Part shown: positions 15,174 through 22,928 of the stretch, in pieces
Numbering within the stretch: position 1 is the stretch's first letter
Layout of the letters: each line of letters starts with the position of its first letter
Origin: Pseudomonadota bacterium
GTDB taxonomy: Bacteria > Pseudomonadota > Gammaproteobacteria > Steroidobacterales > Steroidobacteraceae
Reading direction: 5' to 3'
DNA length: 26,662 nucleotides
Assembly: GCA_023433705.1 (NCBI GenBank)
Contig: JAEYUC010000079.1
Coordinates: forward strand, 1 to 26,662
Made by a program: the position numbers and the translations under genes
Notes under the pieces: model-generated
Database searches by the model: none
Told to the model about the DNA's origin: nothing
What the model saw: the letters and a program-made list of their open reading frames with translations, nothing else

Positions 15174-16208
15174 CTAACCGGCCGTCGACCAGTCGAGAAT
15201 GACCTTGCCCGACTGTCCGGATCCCATGGTTTCAAACCCGCGCTCGAATTCCTGCACCGGGAAGTGGTGCGTGATAACCGGCGTGATGTCGAGGCCGGCC
15301 TGCAACAGCGCGGCCATCTTGTACCAGGTCTCGAACATCTCGCGGCCGTAGATGCCACGCATGTTGAGGCCCTTGAAGATGACCTGGTTCCAGTCGATCG
15401 CCGTGTCGCCCGGCGGAATGCCGAGCAGCGCGACGCTGCCGCCGTGATGCATCGTGCGCAGCATGTCGCGAAAGGCCGAGGGGTTGCCCGACATCTCGAG
15501 TCCCACGTCGAACCCTTCCTGCATCTTCAGTTCCGCCATGACGTCGTCGATCTTTTCGCGCGTGACGTTCACGGCGCGCGTCGCGCCCATCTTCCTGGCG
15601 AGATCCAGGCGGTAGTCGTTGACGTCGGTGATCACGACATTGCGCGCGCCTATCTTCTTAGAGATCGCGACCGCCATGATGCCGATCGGGCCCGCGCCCG
15701 TGATCAGCACGTCCTCGCCGACCATGTTGAAGGCGAGGGCGGTGTGCGTCGCATTGCCGAACGGATCCAGGATGCTCGCGATGTCGTCGGTGATGGCGTC
15801 GGGTAGTTTGAATGCGTTGCTCGCCGGGATGGACAGGTATTCGGCGAAGCAGCCCTGGCGGTCGACGCCGACACCCACGGTGTGGATGCACAGGTGCCGG
15901 CGGCCCGCGCGGCAGTTGCGGCAGAAGCCGCAGGTGATGTGCCCTTCGCCGGACACGCGATCGCCGAGCGCGAAGCCGCGCACTTCGCTGCCCATGTCGA
16001 CGATGCGTCCGTAGTACTCGTGGCCCACGGCCATCGGCACCGGTATCGTCTTCTGCGCCCACGCGTCCCAGTTGTAGATGTGCATGTCGGTGCCGCAGAT
16101 CGCGGTCTTGCCGATCTTGATGAGCACGTCGTTGGGTCCGACCTTGGGCTCCGGAATGTCCTTCATCCAGATGCCCGGGCGTGCTTCGCTCTTGACCAGT
16201 GCTTTCAT
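15174..16208 (-). CDS. tdh: L-threonine 3-dehydrogenase
   Basis: Zinc-dependent medium-chain dehydrogenase oxidising L-threonine with NAD+ to 2-amino-3-ketobutyrate, the substrate of Kbl. The 344 residues closely match the E. coli enzyme. Catalytic zinc residues Cys38, His63 and Glu64, relay residues Thr40 and His43 (CGTDMHIYNWD), structural-zinc cysteines 93, 96, 99 and 107, and the nucleotide-binding ITGAGPIGIMAVAI are all present. The start ATG overlaps the kbl stop as ATGA, so a much longer open frame upstream is not the gene. It forms an operon with kbl and the ankyrin gene. Confidence 0.97.
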   Translation of the reverse strand: MKALVKSEARPGIWMKDIPEPKVGPNDVLIKIGKTAICGTDMHIYNWDAWAQKTIPVPMAVGHEYYGRIVDMGSEVRGFALGDRVSGEGHITCGFCRNCRAGRRHLCIHTVGVGVDRQGCFAEYLSIPASNAFKLPDAITDDIASILDPFGNATHTALAFNMVGEDVLITGAGPIGIMAVAISKKIGARNVVITDVNDYRLDLARKMGATRAVNVTREKIDDVMAELKMQEGFDVGLEMSGNPSAFRDMLRTMHHGGSVALLGIPPGDTAIDWNQVIFKGLNMRGIYGREMFETWYKMAALLQAGLDITPVITHHFPVQEFERGFETMGSGQSGKVILDWSTAG

Positions 16209-17392
16209 TTGATCAACTCCAGCGAGCGGCCGACCTTTATGAAGGCGGCGAGCGCGCGGTCGAGCTGTGCGTCCGTCAGTCCCGCGGACATCTGCGTGCG
16301 GATGCGCGCCTCGCCGCGCGGAACGACGGGGAAGGAGAATCCGATCACGTAGACGCCTTCTGCCAGCAGCAGGTCGGCGAACCGCGCCGCGAGCGCCGCG
16401 TCGCCGATCATGACGGGGATGATGGGGTGCTCGCCGGGCAGTAGCTTGAATCCCGCTCGCTCCAATCCTTCGCGGAATTTCTTCGCGTGCCGGAACAGCG
16501 TCGCGCGCAGCTCCGGCACGTTCTCCACCATGTCGAGCGCGCGCAGCGTGACCGCGGCGACGACGGGCGGAATGCTGTTCGAGAACAGATAGGGACGCGA
16601 ACGTTGTCTCAGCCACGCGATCGCGCTGGCGCGGCCACTCGTGTACCCACCGCTGCCGCCGCCGAGCGCCTTGCCGAACGTGCCGGTGAGGAAATCGACG
16701 CGACCCATGACCCCGCAATGTTCGATCGATCCGCGACCGTTCGCGCCCAGGAATCCCGTGGCGTGCGAGTCGTCGACCATCACCAGTGCGTTGTATCTGT
16801 CCGCGAGATCGCAGATCTCGCGCAGGGGCGCGATGCTGCCGTCCATCGAGAACACGCCGTCGGTGGCGATGAGCCGCGTGCGGCAGTCCTGCGTGTCCTT
16901 CAGGTGCTGCTCGAGCTCCGCGAGATCGCGGTTCGCATAACGCAGCCGGCGCGCCTTGCAGAGACGGATGCCGTCGATGATGCTGGCGTGATTCAACGCA
17001 TCCGAGATGATGGCGTCCTGCTCGCCGAGCACGGTCTCGAACAAACCACCGTTCGCGTCCCAGCAGGAGGAATAGAGAATGGTGTCCTCGGCGCCGAGGA
17101 ACTTCGACAGCGCCGCCTCGAGCTGCTTGTGCACCGTCTGCGTGCCGCAGATGAAACGCACGGACGCCATGCCATAGCCGTACCGGTCGATGGCGCGGTG
17201 CGCGGCCTCGCGGATGAAGGGATGGTTGGCCAGGCCCAGATAGTTGTTAGCACAGAGGTTGATGACCTCCGTATCGTTGGCGCGGATCGAGCCGGCCTGT
17301 GGGCTCGCGATCACGCGTTCGGTCTTGAACAGGCCTTGCTGGCGCAGTTCCTCGAGTTGGGCATCGAATCGTTGGTAGAAGGCGGTATCCAC
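16205..17392 (-). CDS. kbl: 2-amino-3-ketobutyrate CoA ligase (glycine C-acetyltransferase)
   Basis: PLP enzyme of the alpha-oxoamine synthase family that cleaves 2-amino-3-ketobutyrate with CoA to glycine and acetyl-CoA, completing threonine degradation with Tdh. The 395 residues match the family. Landmarks are INLCANNYLGLANHP, the PLP Lys241 in LTGTFGKALGGGSGGY, MVDDSHATGF and a C-terminal RIRTQMSAGLTDAQLDRAL. The start is a GTG at 17392, with GGTG upstream and the family N-terminus (FYQRFDAQLEELRQQGLFK) just after it. It is the first gene of the operon and is divergent from hslR. Confidence 0.97.
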   Translation of the reverse strand: MDTAFYQRFDAQLEELRQQGLFKTERVIASPQAGSIRANDTEVINLCANNYLGLANHPFIREAAHRAIDRYGYGMASVRFICGTQTVHKQLEAALSKFLGAEDTILYSSCWDANGGLFETVLGEQDAIISDALNHASIIDGIRLCKARRLRYANRDLAELEQHLKDTQDCRTRLIATDGVFSMDGSIAPLREICDLADRYNALVMVDDSHATGFLGANGRGSIEHCGVMGRVDFLTGTFGKALGGGSGGYTSGRASAIAWLRQRSRPYLFSNSIPPVVAAVTLRALDMVENVPELRATLFRHAKKFREGLERAGFKLLPGEHPIIPVMIGDAALAARFADLLLAEGVYVIGFSFPVVPRGEARIRTQMSAGLTDAQLDRALAAFIKVGRSLELIK

Positions 17393-17424
17393 GCGGCACC
17401 GTCGGGTAAATGGGATTGACCGGA

Positions 17425-17432
17425 ATTATACT
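17425..17432. promoter_or_regulatory. Shared bidirectional -10 element between kbl and hslR
   Basis: The sequence ATTATACT reads TATACT on the plus strand (17427-17432) and TATAAT on the minus strand (17430-17425). The plus reading ends 10 nt before the hslR ATG at 17443. The minus reading predicts a kbl leader of about 25 nt. Neither direction has a good -35 box at normal spacing. Confidence 0.5.
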
Positions 17433-17442
17433 GGCCGCCGAC

Positions 17443-17862
17443 ATGGGGCATTCAGACGAAAACGAACACTTCGAGGGCGGCGGGGATTCGCTGCGCATCG
17501 ATCGCTGGTTGTGGTGCACGCGGTTGTTCAAGTCGCGCTCGCTGGCGGCGGAAGCCGTCGCGGGTGGCAAGGTGCATCTCAATGGCCGCCGGGTGAAGCC
17601 GGCGCAGCCGGTGCGGGTCGGCGACAGGCTGGCCATCACGCGGCCGGGGTTCGAGTTCGAGTGCGAGGTACTCAAGCTTCCGGAGCGGCGCGGCGCGGCG
17701 CCGATCGCCCAGGCCTGTTACGCCGAGACTGACGTGGCTCGCGCCGCGCGCGAGAAATACGTCGAGCAGTCGCGCCTCGCGTCCGCGTTCGCGCCACGTT
17801 CGCTGGAGAAGCCTGACAAACACGGTCGCCGCGAGCTGCGCCGCCTGCGCGGCCGGGACTGA
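17443..17862 (+). CDS. hslR: Hsp15-like S4-domain RNA-binding protein
   Basis: Heat-shock protein family that binds stalled 50S subunits still carrying peptidyl-tRNA, helping recycle them. The 139 residues contain an S4 RNA-binding domain (LRIDRWLWCTRLFKSRSLA, GGKVHLNGRRVKPAQPVRVGD) and the basic C-terminal tail ending KPDKHGRRELRRLRGRD, both typical of Hsp15. I prefer ATG 17443 to ATG 17410 because the extra 11 residues are atypical and the first ATG lies upstream of the -10 box. There is no Shine-Dalgarno. A queuosine-precursor transporter gene follows after 7 bp. Confidence 0.9.
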   Translation: MGHSDENEHFEGGGDSLRIDRWLWCTRLFKSRSLAAEAVAGGKVHLNGRRVKPAQPVRVGDRLAITRPGFEFECEVLKLPERRGAAPIAQACYAETDVARAAREKYVEQSRLASAFAPRSLEKPDKHGRRELRRLRGRD

Positions 17863-17869
17863 CCAGCCG

Positions 17870-18637
17870 ATGAGCACGACCGTCCACCGCGCCAACCGGC
17901 TCTTCATCTTTCTCGCGGGATTCTTCCTGACCAACGCGCTGCTGGCCGAGTTCGTGGGCGTGAAGATCTTCTCGTTCGAGGATACGGTCGGCGCAGAGCC
18001 TTTCCATTGGTCGATGTTCGGCATCCAGGGCACGCTGAACTTCACCGCCGGCGTGCTGCTATGGCCGTTCGTGTTCATCATGACGGACATCATCAACGAA
18101 TATTTCGGCGTACGCGGCGTGCGGCTGATCTCGTGGATGGCCGTGTTCTTCATCGCGTATGCGTTCTTCGCGGCCTATGCCGCGATCTCGCTCGCGCCGG
18201 CTACGTTCTGGGTCGACGTGAACAAGGATCTCGGCGTGCCCGACATCCAGAAGTCCTACGCGCTGATCTTCGGCCAGGGCTTGTGGACCATCGTCGGATC
18301 GATCACCGCGTTCCTGATCGGCCAGCTCATCGACGTCGCGATCTTCCATCGCATCCGGCGCGCCACCGGCGAGCGGATGGTCTGGCTGCGCGCCACGGCC
18401 TCGACCGCGGTCTCGCAGCTGCTCGACAGCTTCATCGTGTTGTACATCGCGTTCGTGATCGGCCCGCAGAAGTGGTCGATGTCGCAGTTTCTCGCAGTGG
18501 GCACGGTCAACTACGTGTACAAGATGGCAGCGGCGATCGCGCTCATTCCGCTGCTGTACATCTCGCGCGCCGCGATCCGGTCCTACCTGGGACACGGCGA
18601 AGCGGAGCGACTCCGCCGCGATGCGGCCGCAGGCTAA
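17870..18637 (+). CDS. yhhQ: Queuosine precursor transporter, YhhQ/VUT family
   Basis: Inner-membrane protein that imports 7-cyano-7-deazaguanine or related bases for the tRNA modification queuosine. The 255 residues have about six hydrophobic segments (near 12-30, 55-75, 85-108, 137-160, 180-200 and 215-235). Family motifs visible are FIMTDIINEYFG, LIGQLIDVAIFHRIR and TASTAVSQLLDSFIVL. It follows hslR by 7 bp, so the two RNA-related genes probably share a transcript. The substrate is assigned from the family, not from this sequence. Confidence 0.9.
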   Translation: MSTTVHRANRLFIFLAGFFLTNALLAEFVGVKIFSFEDTVGAEPFHWSMFGIQGTLNFTAGVLLWPFVFIMTDIINEYFGVRGVRLISWMAVFFIAYAFFAAYAAISLAPATFWVDVNKDLGVPDIQKSYALIFGQGLWTIVGSITAFLIGQLIDVAIFHRIRRATGERMVWLRATASTAVSQLLDSFIVLYIAFVIGPQKWSMSQFLAVGTVNYVYKMAAAIALIPLLYISRAAIRSYLGHGEAERLRRDAAAG

Positions 18638-18684
18638 GTCAGCGGCCGCTCCATGATCGCCACCGCGCCATAGTTCACGACGGC

Positions 18685-18745
18685 GCCAAGCGGGCTAGTT
18701 CAATAGCGCCGCCAAGCGGGCTAGTTCAATAGCGCCGCCAAGCGG
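18685..18745. repeat. 26-bp perfect tandem duplication at the cnoX stop codon
   Basis: Unit one (18685-18710) and unit two (18711-18736) are identical 26-bp copies, followed by the first 9 bp of a third (18737-18745). On the minus strand the unit encodes the end of cnoX (LAALLN and TAG), so the final codons and stop are repeated downstream. Because 26 is not a multiple of three, the second stop is in another frame. The junction contains the hairpin-prone CGCCGCCAAGCGGCG. Confidence 0.9.
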
Positions 18746-19539
18746 CGACGCCATCCACCTACGCGTTCGTCGTTGGCCGGCAGCAGCGCGAATGCCTGCA
18801 ACAGGTCCTCGCGGCCCGCGCGGGTCGCGAACGTGCGGTCGCCCTGCATGCGAGCGAGCAGCGTTTCGATCGCGGATTCGACGCTGCCGCCCAGCATCGA
18901 ACGGGCCGCGCTCGCGCGTTCGGCATCGCTGCGCGCGGCCTCTTCGGTCGCGAGCGAAGCGAAGTGGATCACCGAACGCACGGCGTTCGAGGCCGGATCG
19001 CTCTGCGCAACCGGTGGAAGCTGTCCGAGCACTTTCGAGGCACCGATCACGTCGCCCGACAACGCGAGGTAGCGCGCGAGGTCGCGGCGCGCGTCGAGGT
19101 TCGCGGGGTCGGTTTCCGCGACCTCGCGTAGCCGCGCAATCGCGCCGGCATAGTTGCCCTGCGCGGCGAGCTGGCTCGCCGCGGCTACCTGCGCTTCGGA
19201 GGCGCGGGGGAGATGGGGCTCGAGGAAACCGCGAACCTGCGCGAGGGGCAGGGCGCCCACGAACTCTCCGACCACGCGCCCGCCGCGGAACAGTTTGACC
19301 GCGGGGATACTGCGGATCTGGAACTGCTGCGCGAGATCCTGGTTTTCGTCGGTATTGACCTTGACGACCTTGATCTTGCCCTGCTGCTCCGTGGCGACCT
19401 GGTCGAGAACGGGCCCGAGCATCCGGCAGGGCCCGCACCACGGCGCCCAGAAATCGACGAGCACGGGTTGCGACGCGGAGGCGTCGAGAACTTCCTTGGG
19501 AAACGTTGCCGTCGTGACGGCGGTGACTGATGAGCTCAT
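18721..19539 (-). CDS. cnoX: Co-chaperone CnoX (YbbN), thioredoxin-TPR protein
   Basis: Chaperedoxin that protects unfolding proteins from oxidation and hands them to GroEL or DnaK. The 272 residues have an N-terminal thioredoxin domain (1-110) with an intact WCGPC site (Cys35, Cys38) and the cis-proline loop SIPAVKLF. A C-terminal TPR-like helical domain follows (AAQGNYAGAIARLREVAETD, LDARRDLARYLAL). E. coli YbbN lacks the CxxC pair, so this homologue may also be redox-active. I choose ATG 19539, with AGGCG 5 nt upstream, over a TTG at 19575 that adds atypical residues. It is divergent from putA across 82 bp. Its 3' end lies in a tandem duplication. Confidence 0.92.
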   Translation of the reverse strand: MSSSVTAVTTATFPKEVLDASASQPVLVDFWAPWCGPCRMLGPVLDQVATEQQGKIKVVKVNTDENQDLAQQFQIRSIPAVKLFRGGRVVGEFVGALPLAQVRGFLEPHLPRASEAQVAAASQLAAQGNYAGAIARLREVAETDPANLDARRDLARYLALSGDVIGASKVLGQLPPVAQSDPASNAVRSVIHFASLATEEAARSDAERASAARSMLGGSVESAIETLLARMQGDRTFATRAGREDLLQAFALLPANDERVGGWRRRLAALLN

Positions 19540-19607
19540 GGCCTCGCCTATGGGTGCGGCGCCCGGGTTATTCAACGGGCCCGAGTCCTTCGATCTCGCT
19601 ATACCAG

Positions 19608-19613
19608 TAGAAT
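19608..19613 (+). promoter_or_regulatory. -10 box close to the putA start codon
   Basis: TAGAAT ends 8 nt before the putA ATG at 19622, predicting a start near 19620 and a 5' leader of about two nucleotides. No Shine-Dalgarno lies before the ATG. No convincing -35 box is seen at 16-18 bp spacing. Confidence 0.45.
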
Positions 19614-19621
19614 TTCACGTC

Positions 19622-22600
19622 ATGCAACACTTTCCCCCGCTGGATCGCCCGAATTCCGTCGCCGCGGCGATCAACGAGCAGTACCTGGCCGACGAACAAA
19701 CCCTGGTCCGGGAACTGGCGGACCACGCGCGTCTGCCGGACGGCGCCGCGAGAAACGTCAGCGCCCGGGCGCTCGCGCTGGTGCAGGCCGTGCGCGGCGC
19801 GCGTGGTACGGGCGGTGCGCTCGATGCCTTCCTGCGCGAATACAGCCTGGCGTCGCGCGAGGGTGTGATCCTGATGTGCCTCGCCGAGGCGCTGCTGCGC
19901 ATTCCCGATGGCGAGACCGCTGACCGCCTCATCGCGGACAAGATCCCGAGCGGTGCGTGGGACGATCACCTGGGCGACAGCGAATCGCTGCTGGTCAACG
20001 CGTCGACCTGGGGATTGATGCTCACCGGGCGCGTCGTGGCTCTCGATCGCAACGAAGTCGGTGAAGCGCGCTCTTGGTATTCGCGGCTCGTCGGCAGGCT
20101 CGGCGAGCCCGTGGCTCGCGCCGCGCTCAAGCAGGCGATGCGCATCCTGGGTCACCAGTTCGTGATGGGTCGCGACATCGAAGGCGCGCTCGAGCGCGCG
20201 GCCGGCAAGGAAGAACGCGACTATCGTTATTCGTTCGACATGCTGGGCGAAGCCGCGCTGACACGCGCGGACGCCGAGCGTTATCGCGAGAAATATTCCG
20301 CGGCCATCGCCGCGGTCGGGCGCGCGGTGGAGAAACGCGAGTCGATCACGGCGCGGCACGGCATCTCGATCAAACTATCCGCGCTGCATCCGCGCTACGA
20401 GTTCGCGCAGGTGGATCGCGTGATGAAGGAGCTCTACCCGGTGGTGGAGCGGCTGGTGCGCGAGGCGCGCGAGGCCGGTATCGGGGTCACCCTCGACGCG
20501 GAGGAGGCCGACCGGCTCGAAATCTCGCTGATGCTGGTCGACAAACTACTCGCCGGAGAGGTCACGCGCGGTTACGCGGGATTCGGCCTCGCGGTCCAGG
20601 CCTACCAGAAGCGCGCCCGCCCGGCGCTCGAATGGCTCATCGGCCGGCTCGAGGCGACGGATCGGCGCATCACGCTGCGGCTCGTGAAGGGCGCGTACTG
20701 GGACAGCGAGATCAAGCGCGCGCAGGAGCGTGGGCTCGCCGGCTACCCGGTGTTCACGCGCAAGGCGAACACCGATGTGTCCTATCTCGCCTGCGCGCGG
20801 TTGCTCGAAAGCGCGGGCGATCGCATCTATCCACAGTTCGCGACCCACAACGCACACACGATCGCGCACGTCGCGGAAGTCTTCGGCGGTGACCCGGATC
20901 GCTTCGAATTCCAGCGGCTGCACGGCATGGGCGCCGAGCTCTATGACAGCGTGGTGCGGGGTCCGTGGGGCAGGTACGCGTGCCGCGTCTACGCTCCGGT
21001 CGGGGCGCACGAGGACCTGCTGCCGTATCTCGTGCGGCGCCTGCTCGAGAACGGCGCGAATACCTCCTTCGTGAATCGCATCGTCGATGCGAGTCTGCCG
21101 GCCGAGGAAGTCGTCGCGGATCCCGTCGCCGAAGTCGATGCGCTCGAGCGTGTCTCGCATCCGCGCATTCCGCTGCCTTCAGGGATGTTCGGCAACGAGC
21201 GGCAGAACTCGCGCGGCTTCAATTTCGCGGACGGGCAGGCCGTCGACGGACTGCTGCGCGAGTGCGAGCGCGCGGCCAGCCACGCGTGGAGCGCGGCGCC
21301 GGTCATCGACGGGCAGACGAGGACCGGCGCGGCGGGCGCCGTCGCGAATCCGGCGCGTGTTTTCGAGGAGATCGGCAGCGTCGTGAACGCTGACGCGGAA
21401 GCCGTCGCGACGGCGATCGGCGTCGCCGCGCGGTCGCAGCACGACTGGGATGCGCTGGGCGGTGAAAAACGCGCGTCGATCGTGGAGCGCGCCGCCACGC
21501 TGTTCGAAGACCACACGGCGGCACTGGTCGCGCGCTGCGTGCGCGAGGCGGGCAAGACGCTGCCAGATGCGATCGGCGAGGTGCGCGAGGCGGTGGATTT
21601 CCTGCGTTACTACGCCCATCGCGCACGGCGGGATTTCTCGCACGAGACGGCGCTGCCGGGACCCACCGGCGAACGCAACCTGTTGCGGCTGCGCGGCAAG
21701 GGCGCGTTCGCCTGCATCAGTCCGTGGAATTTCCCGCTGGCTATCTACACGGGCCAGGTCGCCGCCGCGCTCGCGGCCGGCAACACGGTCGTGGCGAAAC
21801 CGGCGGAACAGACGCCGCTGACCGCGGCGTACGCCACCGGCCTGCTGCTTCAGGCGGGCATTCCGCCGGAGGCGCTGCAGTTCGTGCCCGGCGACGGCGC
21901 GATCGGCGCCGCGCTGACGGCCGATCCGCGCCTCGCGGGCGTCGTGTTCACGGGATCGAACGAGACGGCGCGGGCGATCGAGCGCTCGCTCGCCGCGCGG
22001 CCGGGCGGCATAGGCACGCTGATCGCGGAGACTGGCGGTCTCAACGTGATGCTGGCCGACAGCTCCGCGCTCGCCGAGCAACTGGTCCTCGACGTGGTGC
22101 AGTCGGGCTTCAACAGCGCTGGGCAGCGGTGTTCGGCGCTGCGCATCCTGTTGCTGCAGGAGGAGATCGCGCCGCGGGTGTTGTCCCTGCTCGCCGGGTG
22201 CATGGACGAGATCCGCGTGGACGACCCGGCGCGTCTATCTACCGACGTCGGACCCGTCATCGACGACGATGCGCTCGCGATGCTCGAGAAACACGCCGCA
22301 TTCATCGTCAAGGGCGCGCGCTGGAGTCACCGCGCGCCGCACGGACCGAAGGACGGCCGATTCTTCGCGCCGCTCGCGGTCGAGATCGGGTCGCTCGCGA
22401 ACATGCGCGAGGTCTTCGGGCCGATCGTGCACGTGATGCGATATCGCGCGCGCGATCTCGACGCGGTGGTGGCCGCGGTCAATTCGCTCGGATACGGCCT
22501 GACGCTCGGCATCCACACGCGCATCGACGGCCTCGCGCAACGCATCGCGCGTTCGCTGCGCGTCGGCAACGTCTACATCAACCGCAACATGATCGGCGCG

Positions 22601-22762
22601 GTGGTCGGCGTGCAGCCCTTCGGTGGAATGGGGCTTTCGGGCACCGGGCCGAAGGCGGGTGGGCCGCACTACCTGCACCGCATGGCGACCGAGCAGACCA
22701 TCACGACCAATACGGCGGCAATCGGTGGCAACGCCGGCCTGCTGTCGCTCGCGGCACGCTGA
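19622..22762 (+). CDS. putA: Bifunctional proline dehydrogenase / glutamate-semialdehyde dehydrogenase PutA
   Basis: Oxidises proline to glutamate in two steps: an FAD-dependent proline dehydrogenase, then an NAD+-dependent aldehyde dehydrogenase, with substrate channelling. Of 1046 residues, about 1-490 are the alpha and PRODH parts (ITARHGISIKLSALHPRYE, LVKGAYWDSEIKRAQ with Lys356, FATHNAHTIAHV). About 540-1040 are the aldehyde dehydrogenase, with SPWNFPLAIYTGQVAAAL, FTGSNETARAI, catalytic Glu803 in AETGGLN and Cys837 in GQRCSALR. The N-terminal ribbon-helix-helix repressor domain of E. coli PutA is absent, so this form cannot autoregulate by DNA binding. A longer in-frame open stretch upstream overlaps cnoX antisense and is not coding. 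The start lies just after a -10 box. Confidence 0.97.
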   Translation: MQHFPPLDRPNSVAAAINEQYLADEQTLVRELADHARLPDGAARNVSARALALVQAVRGARGTGGALDAFLREYSLASREGVILMCLAEALLRIPDGETADRLIADKIPSGAWDDHLGDSESLLVNASTWGLMLTGRVVALDRNEVGEARSWYSRLVGRLGEPVARAALKQAMRILGHQFVMGRDIEGALERAAGKEERDYRYSFDMLGEAALTRADAERYREKYSAAIAAVGRAVEKRESITARHGISIKLSALHPRYEFAQVDRVMKELYPVVERLVREAREAGIGVTLDAEEADRLEISLMLVDKLLAGEVTRGYAGFGLAVQAYQKRARPALEWLIGRLEATDRRITLRLVKGAYWDSEIKRAQERGLAGYPVFTRKANTDVSYLACARLLESAGDRIYPQFATHNAHTIAHVAEVFGGDPDRFEFQRLHGMGAELYDSVVRGPWGRYACRVYAPVGAHEDLLPYLVRRLLENGANTSFVNRIVDASLPAEEVVADPVAEVDALERVSHPRIPLPSGMFGNERQNSRGFNFADGQAVDGLLRECERAASHAWSAAPVIDGQTRTGAAGAVANPARVFEEIGSVVNADAEAVATAIGVAARSQHDWDALGGEKRASIVERAATLFEDHTAALVARCVREAGKTLPDAIGEVREAVDFLRYYAHRARRDFSHETALPGPTGERNLLRLRGKGAFACISPWNFPLAIYTGQVAAALAAGNTVVAKPAEQTPLTAAYATGLLLQAGIPPEALQFVPGDGAIGAALTADPRLAGVVFTGSNETARAIERSLAARPGGIGTLIAETGGLNVMLADSSALAEQLVLDVVQSGFNSAGQRCSALRILLLQEEIAPRVLSLLAGCMDEIRVDDPARLSTDVGPVIDDDALAMLEKHAAFIVKGARWSHRAPHGPKDGRFFAPLAVEIGSLANMREVFGPIVHVMRYRARDLDAVVAAVNSLGYGLTLGIHTRIDGLAQRIARSLRVGNVYINRNMIGAVVGVQPFGGMGLSGTGPKAGGPHYLHRMATEQTITTNTAAIGGNAGLLSLAAR

Positions 22763-22770
22763 TCCCCCGC

Positions 22771-22796
22771 GGCGCCGTTGCGGGTAGCACGGCGCC
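22771..22796 (+). terminator. Hairpin downstream of putA
   Basis: GGCGCCGT (22771-22778) and ACGGCGCC (22789-22796) form an 8-bp stem with a 10-nt loop, starting 8 nt after the putA stop. No T run follows, so this is a stable 3' structure or Rho-assisted terminator rather than a classic intrinsic one. The rest of the gap to 22928 shows no gene. Confidence 0.4.
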
Positions 22797-22928
22797 CGGG
22801 AATTCGCGCTGCCCAAATTGAGCACTGCGTCGCGGGGCGCGCGCGCCAGGAAGACTGGATTCCCCTACGTTTTGCCCCGTGCACGCCGATAGCGGAATGA
22901 CGTATTTCGCTTCGGGGTCGGTAGGGCA

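Noticed and set aside
16209..16718. In-frame N-terminal extension of tdh
   Set aside because: It is an out-of-frame reading of kbl; the Tdh N-terminus MKALVKSEARPG starts at 16208 with an ATGA overlap.
17410..17442. Earlier ATG for hslR at 17410
   Set aside because: The added 11 residues are atypical for Hsp15 and include the -10 box; ATG 17443 fits better, though the earlier start is not excluded.
19154..19621. In-frame extension of putA upstream of ATG 19622
   Set aside because: It runs antisense through cnoX, is compositionally unlike PutA, and PutA homology begins near 19622.
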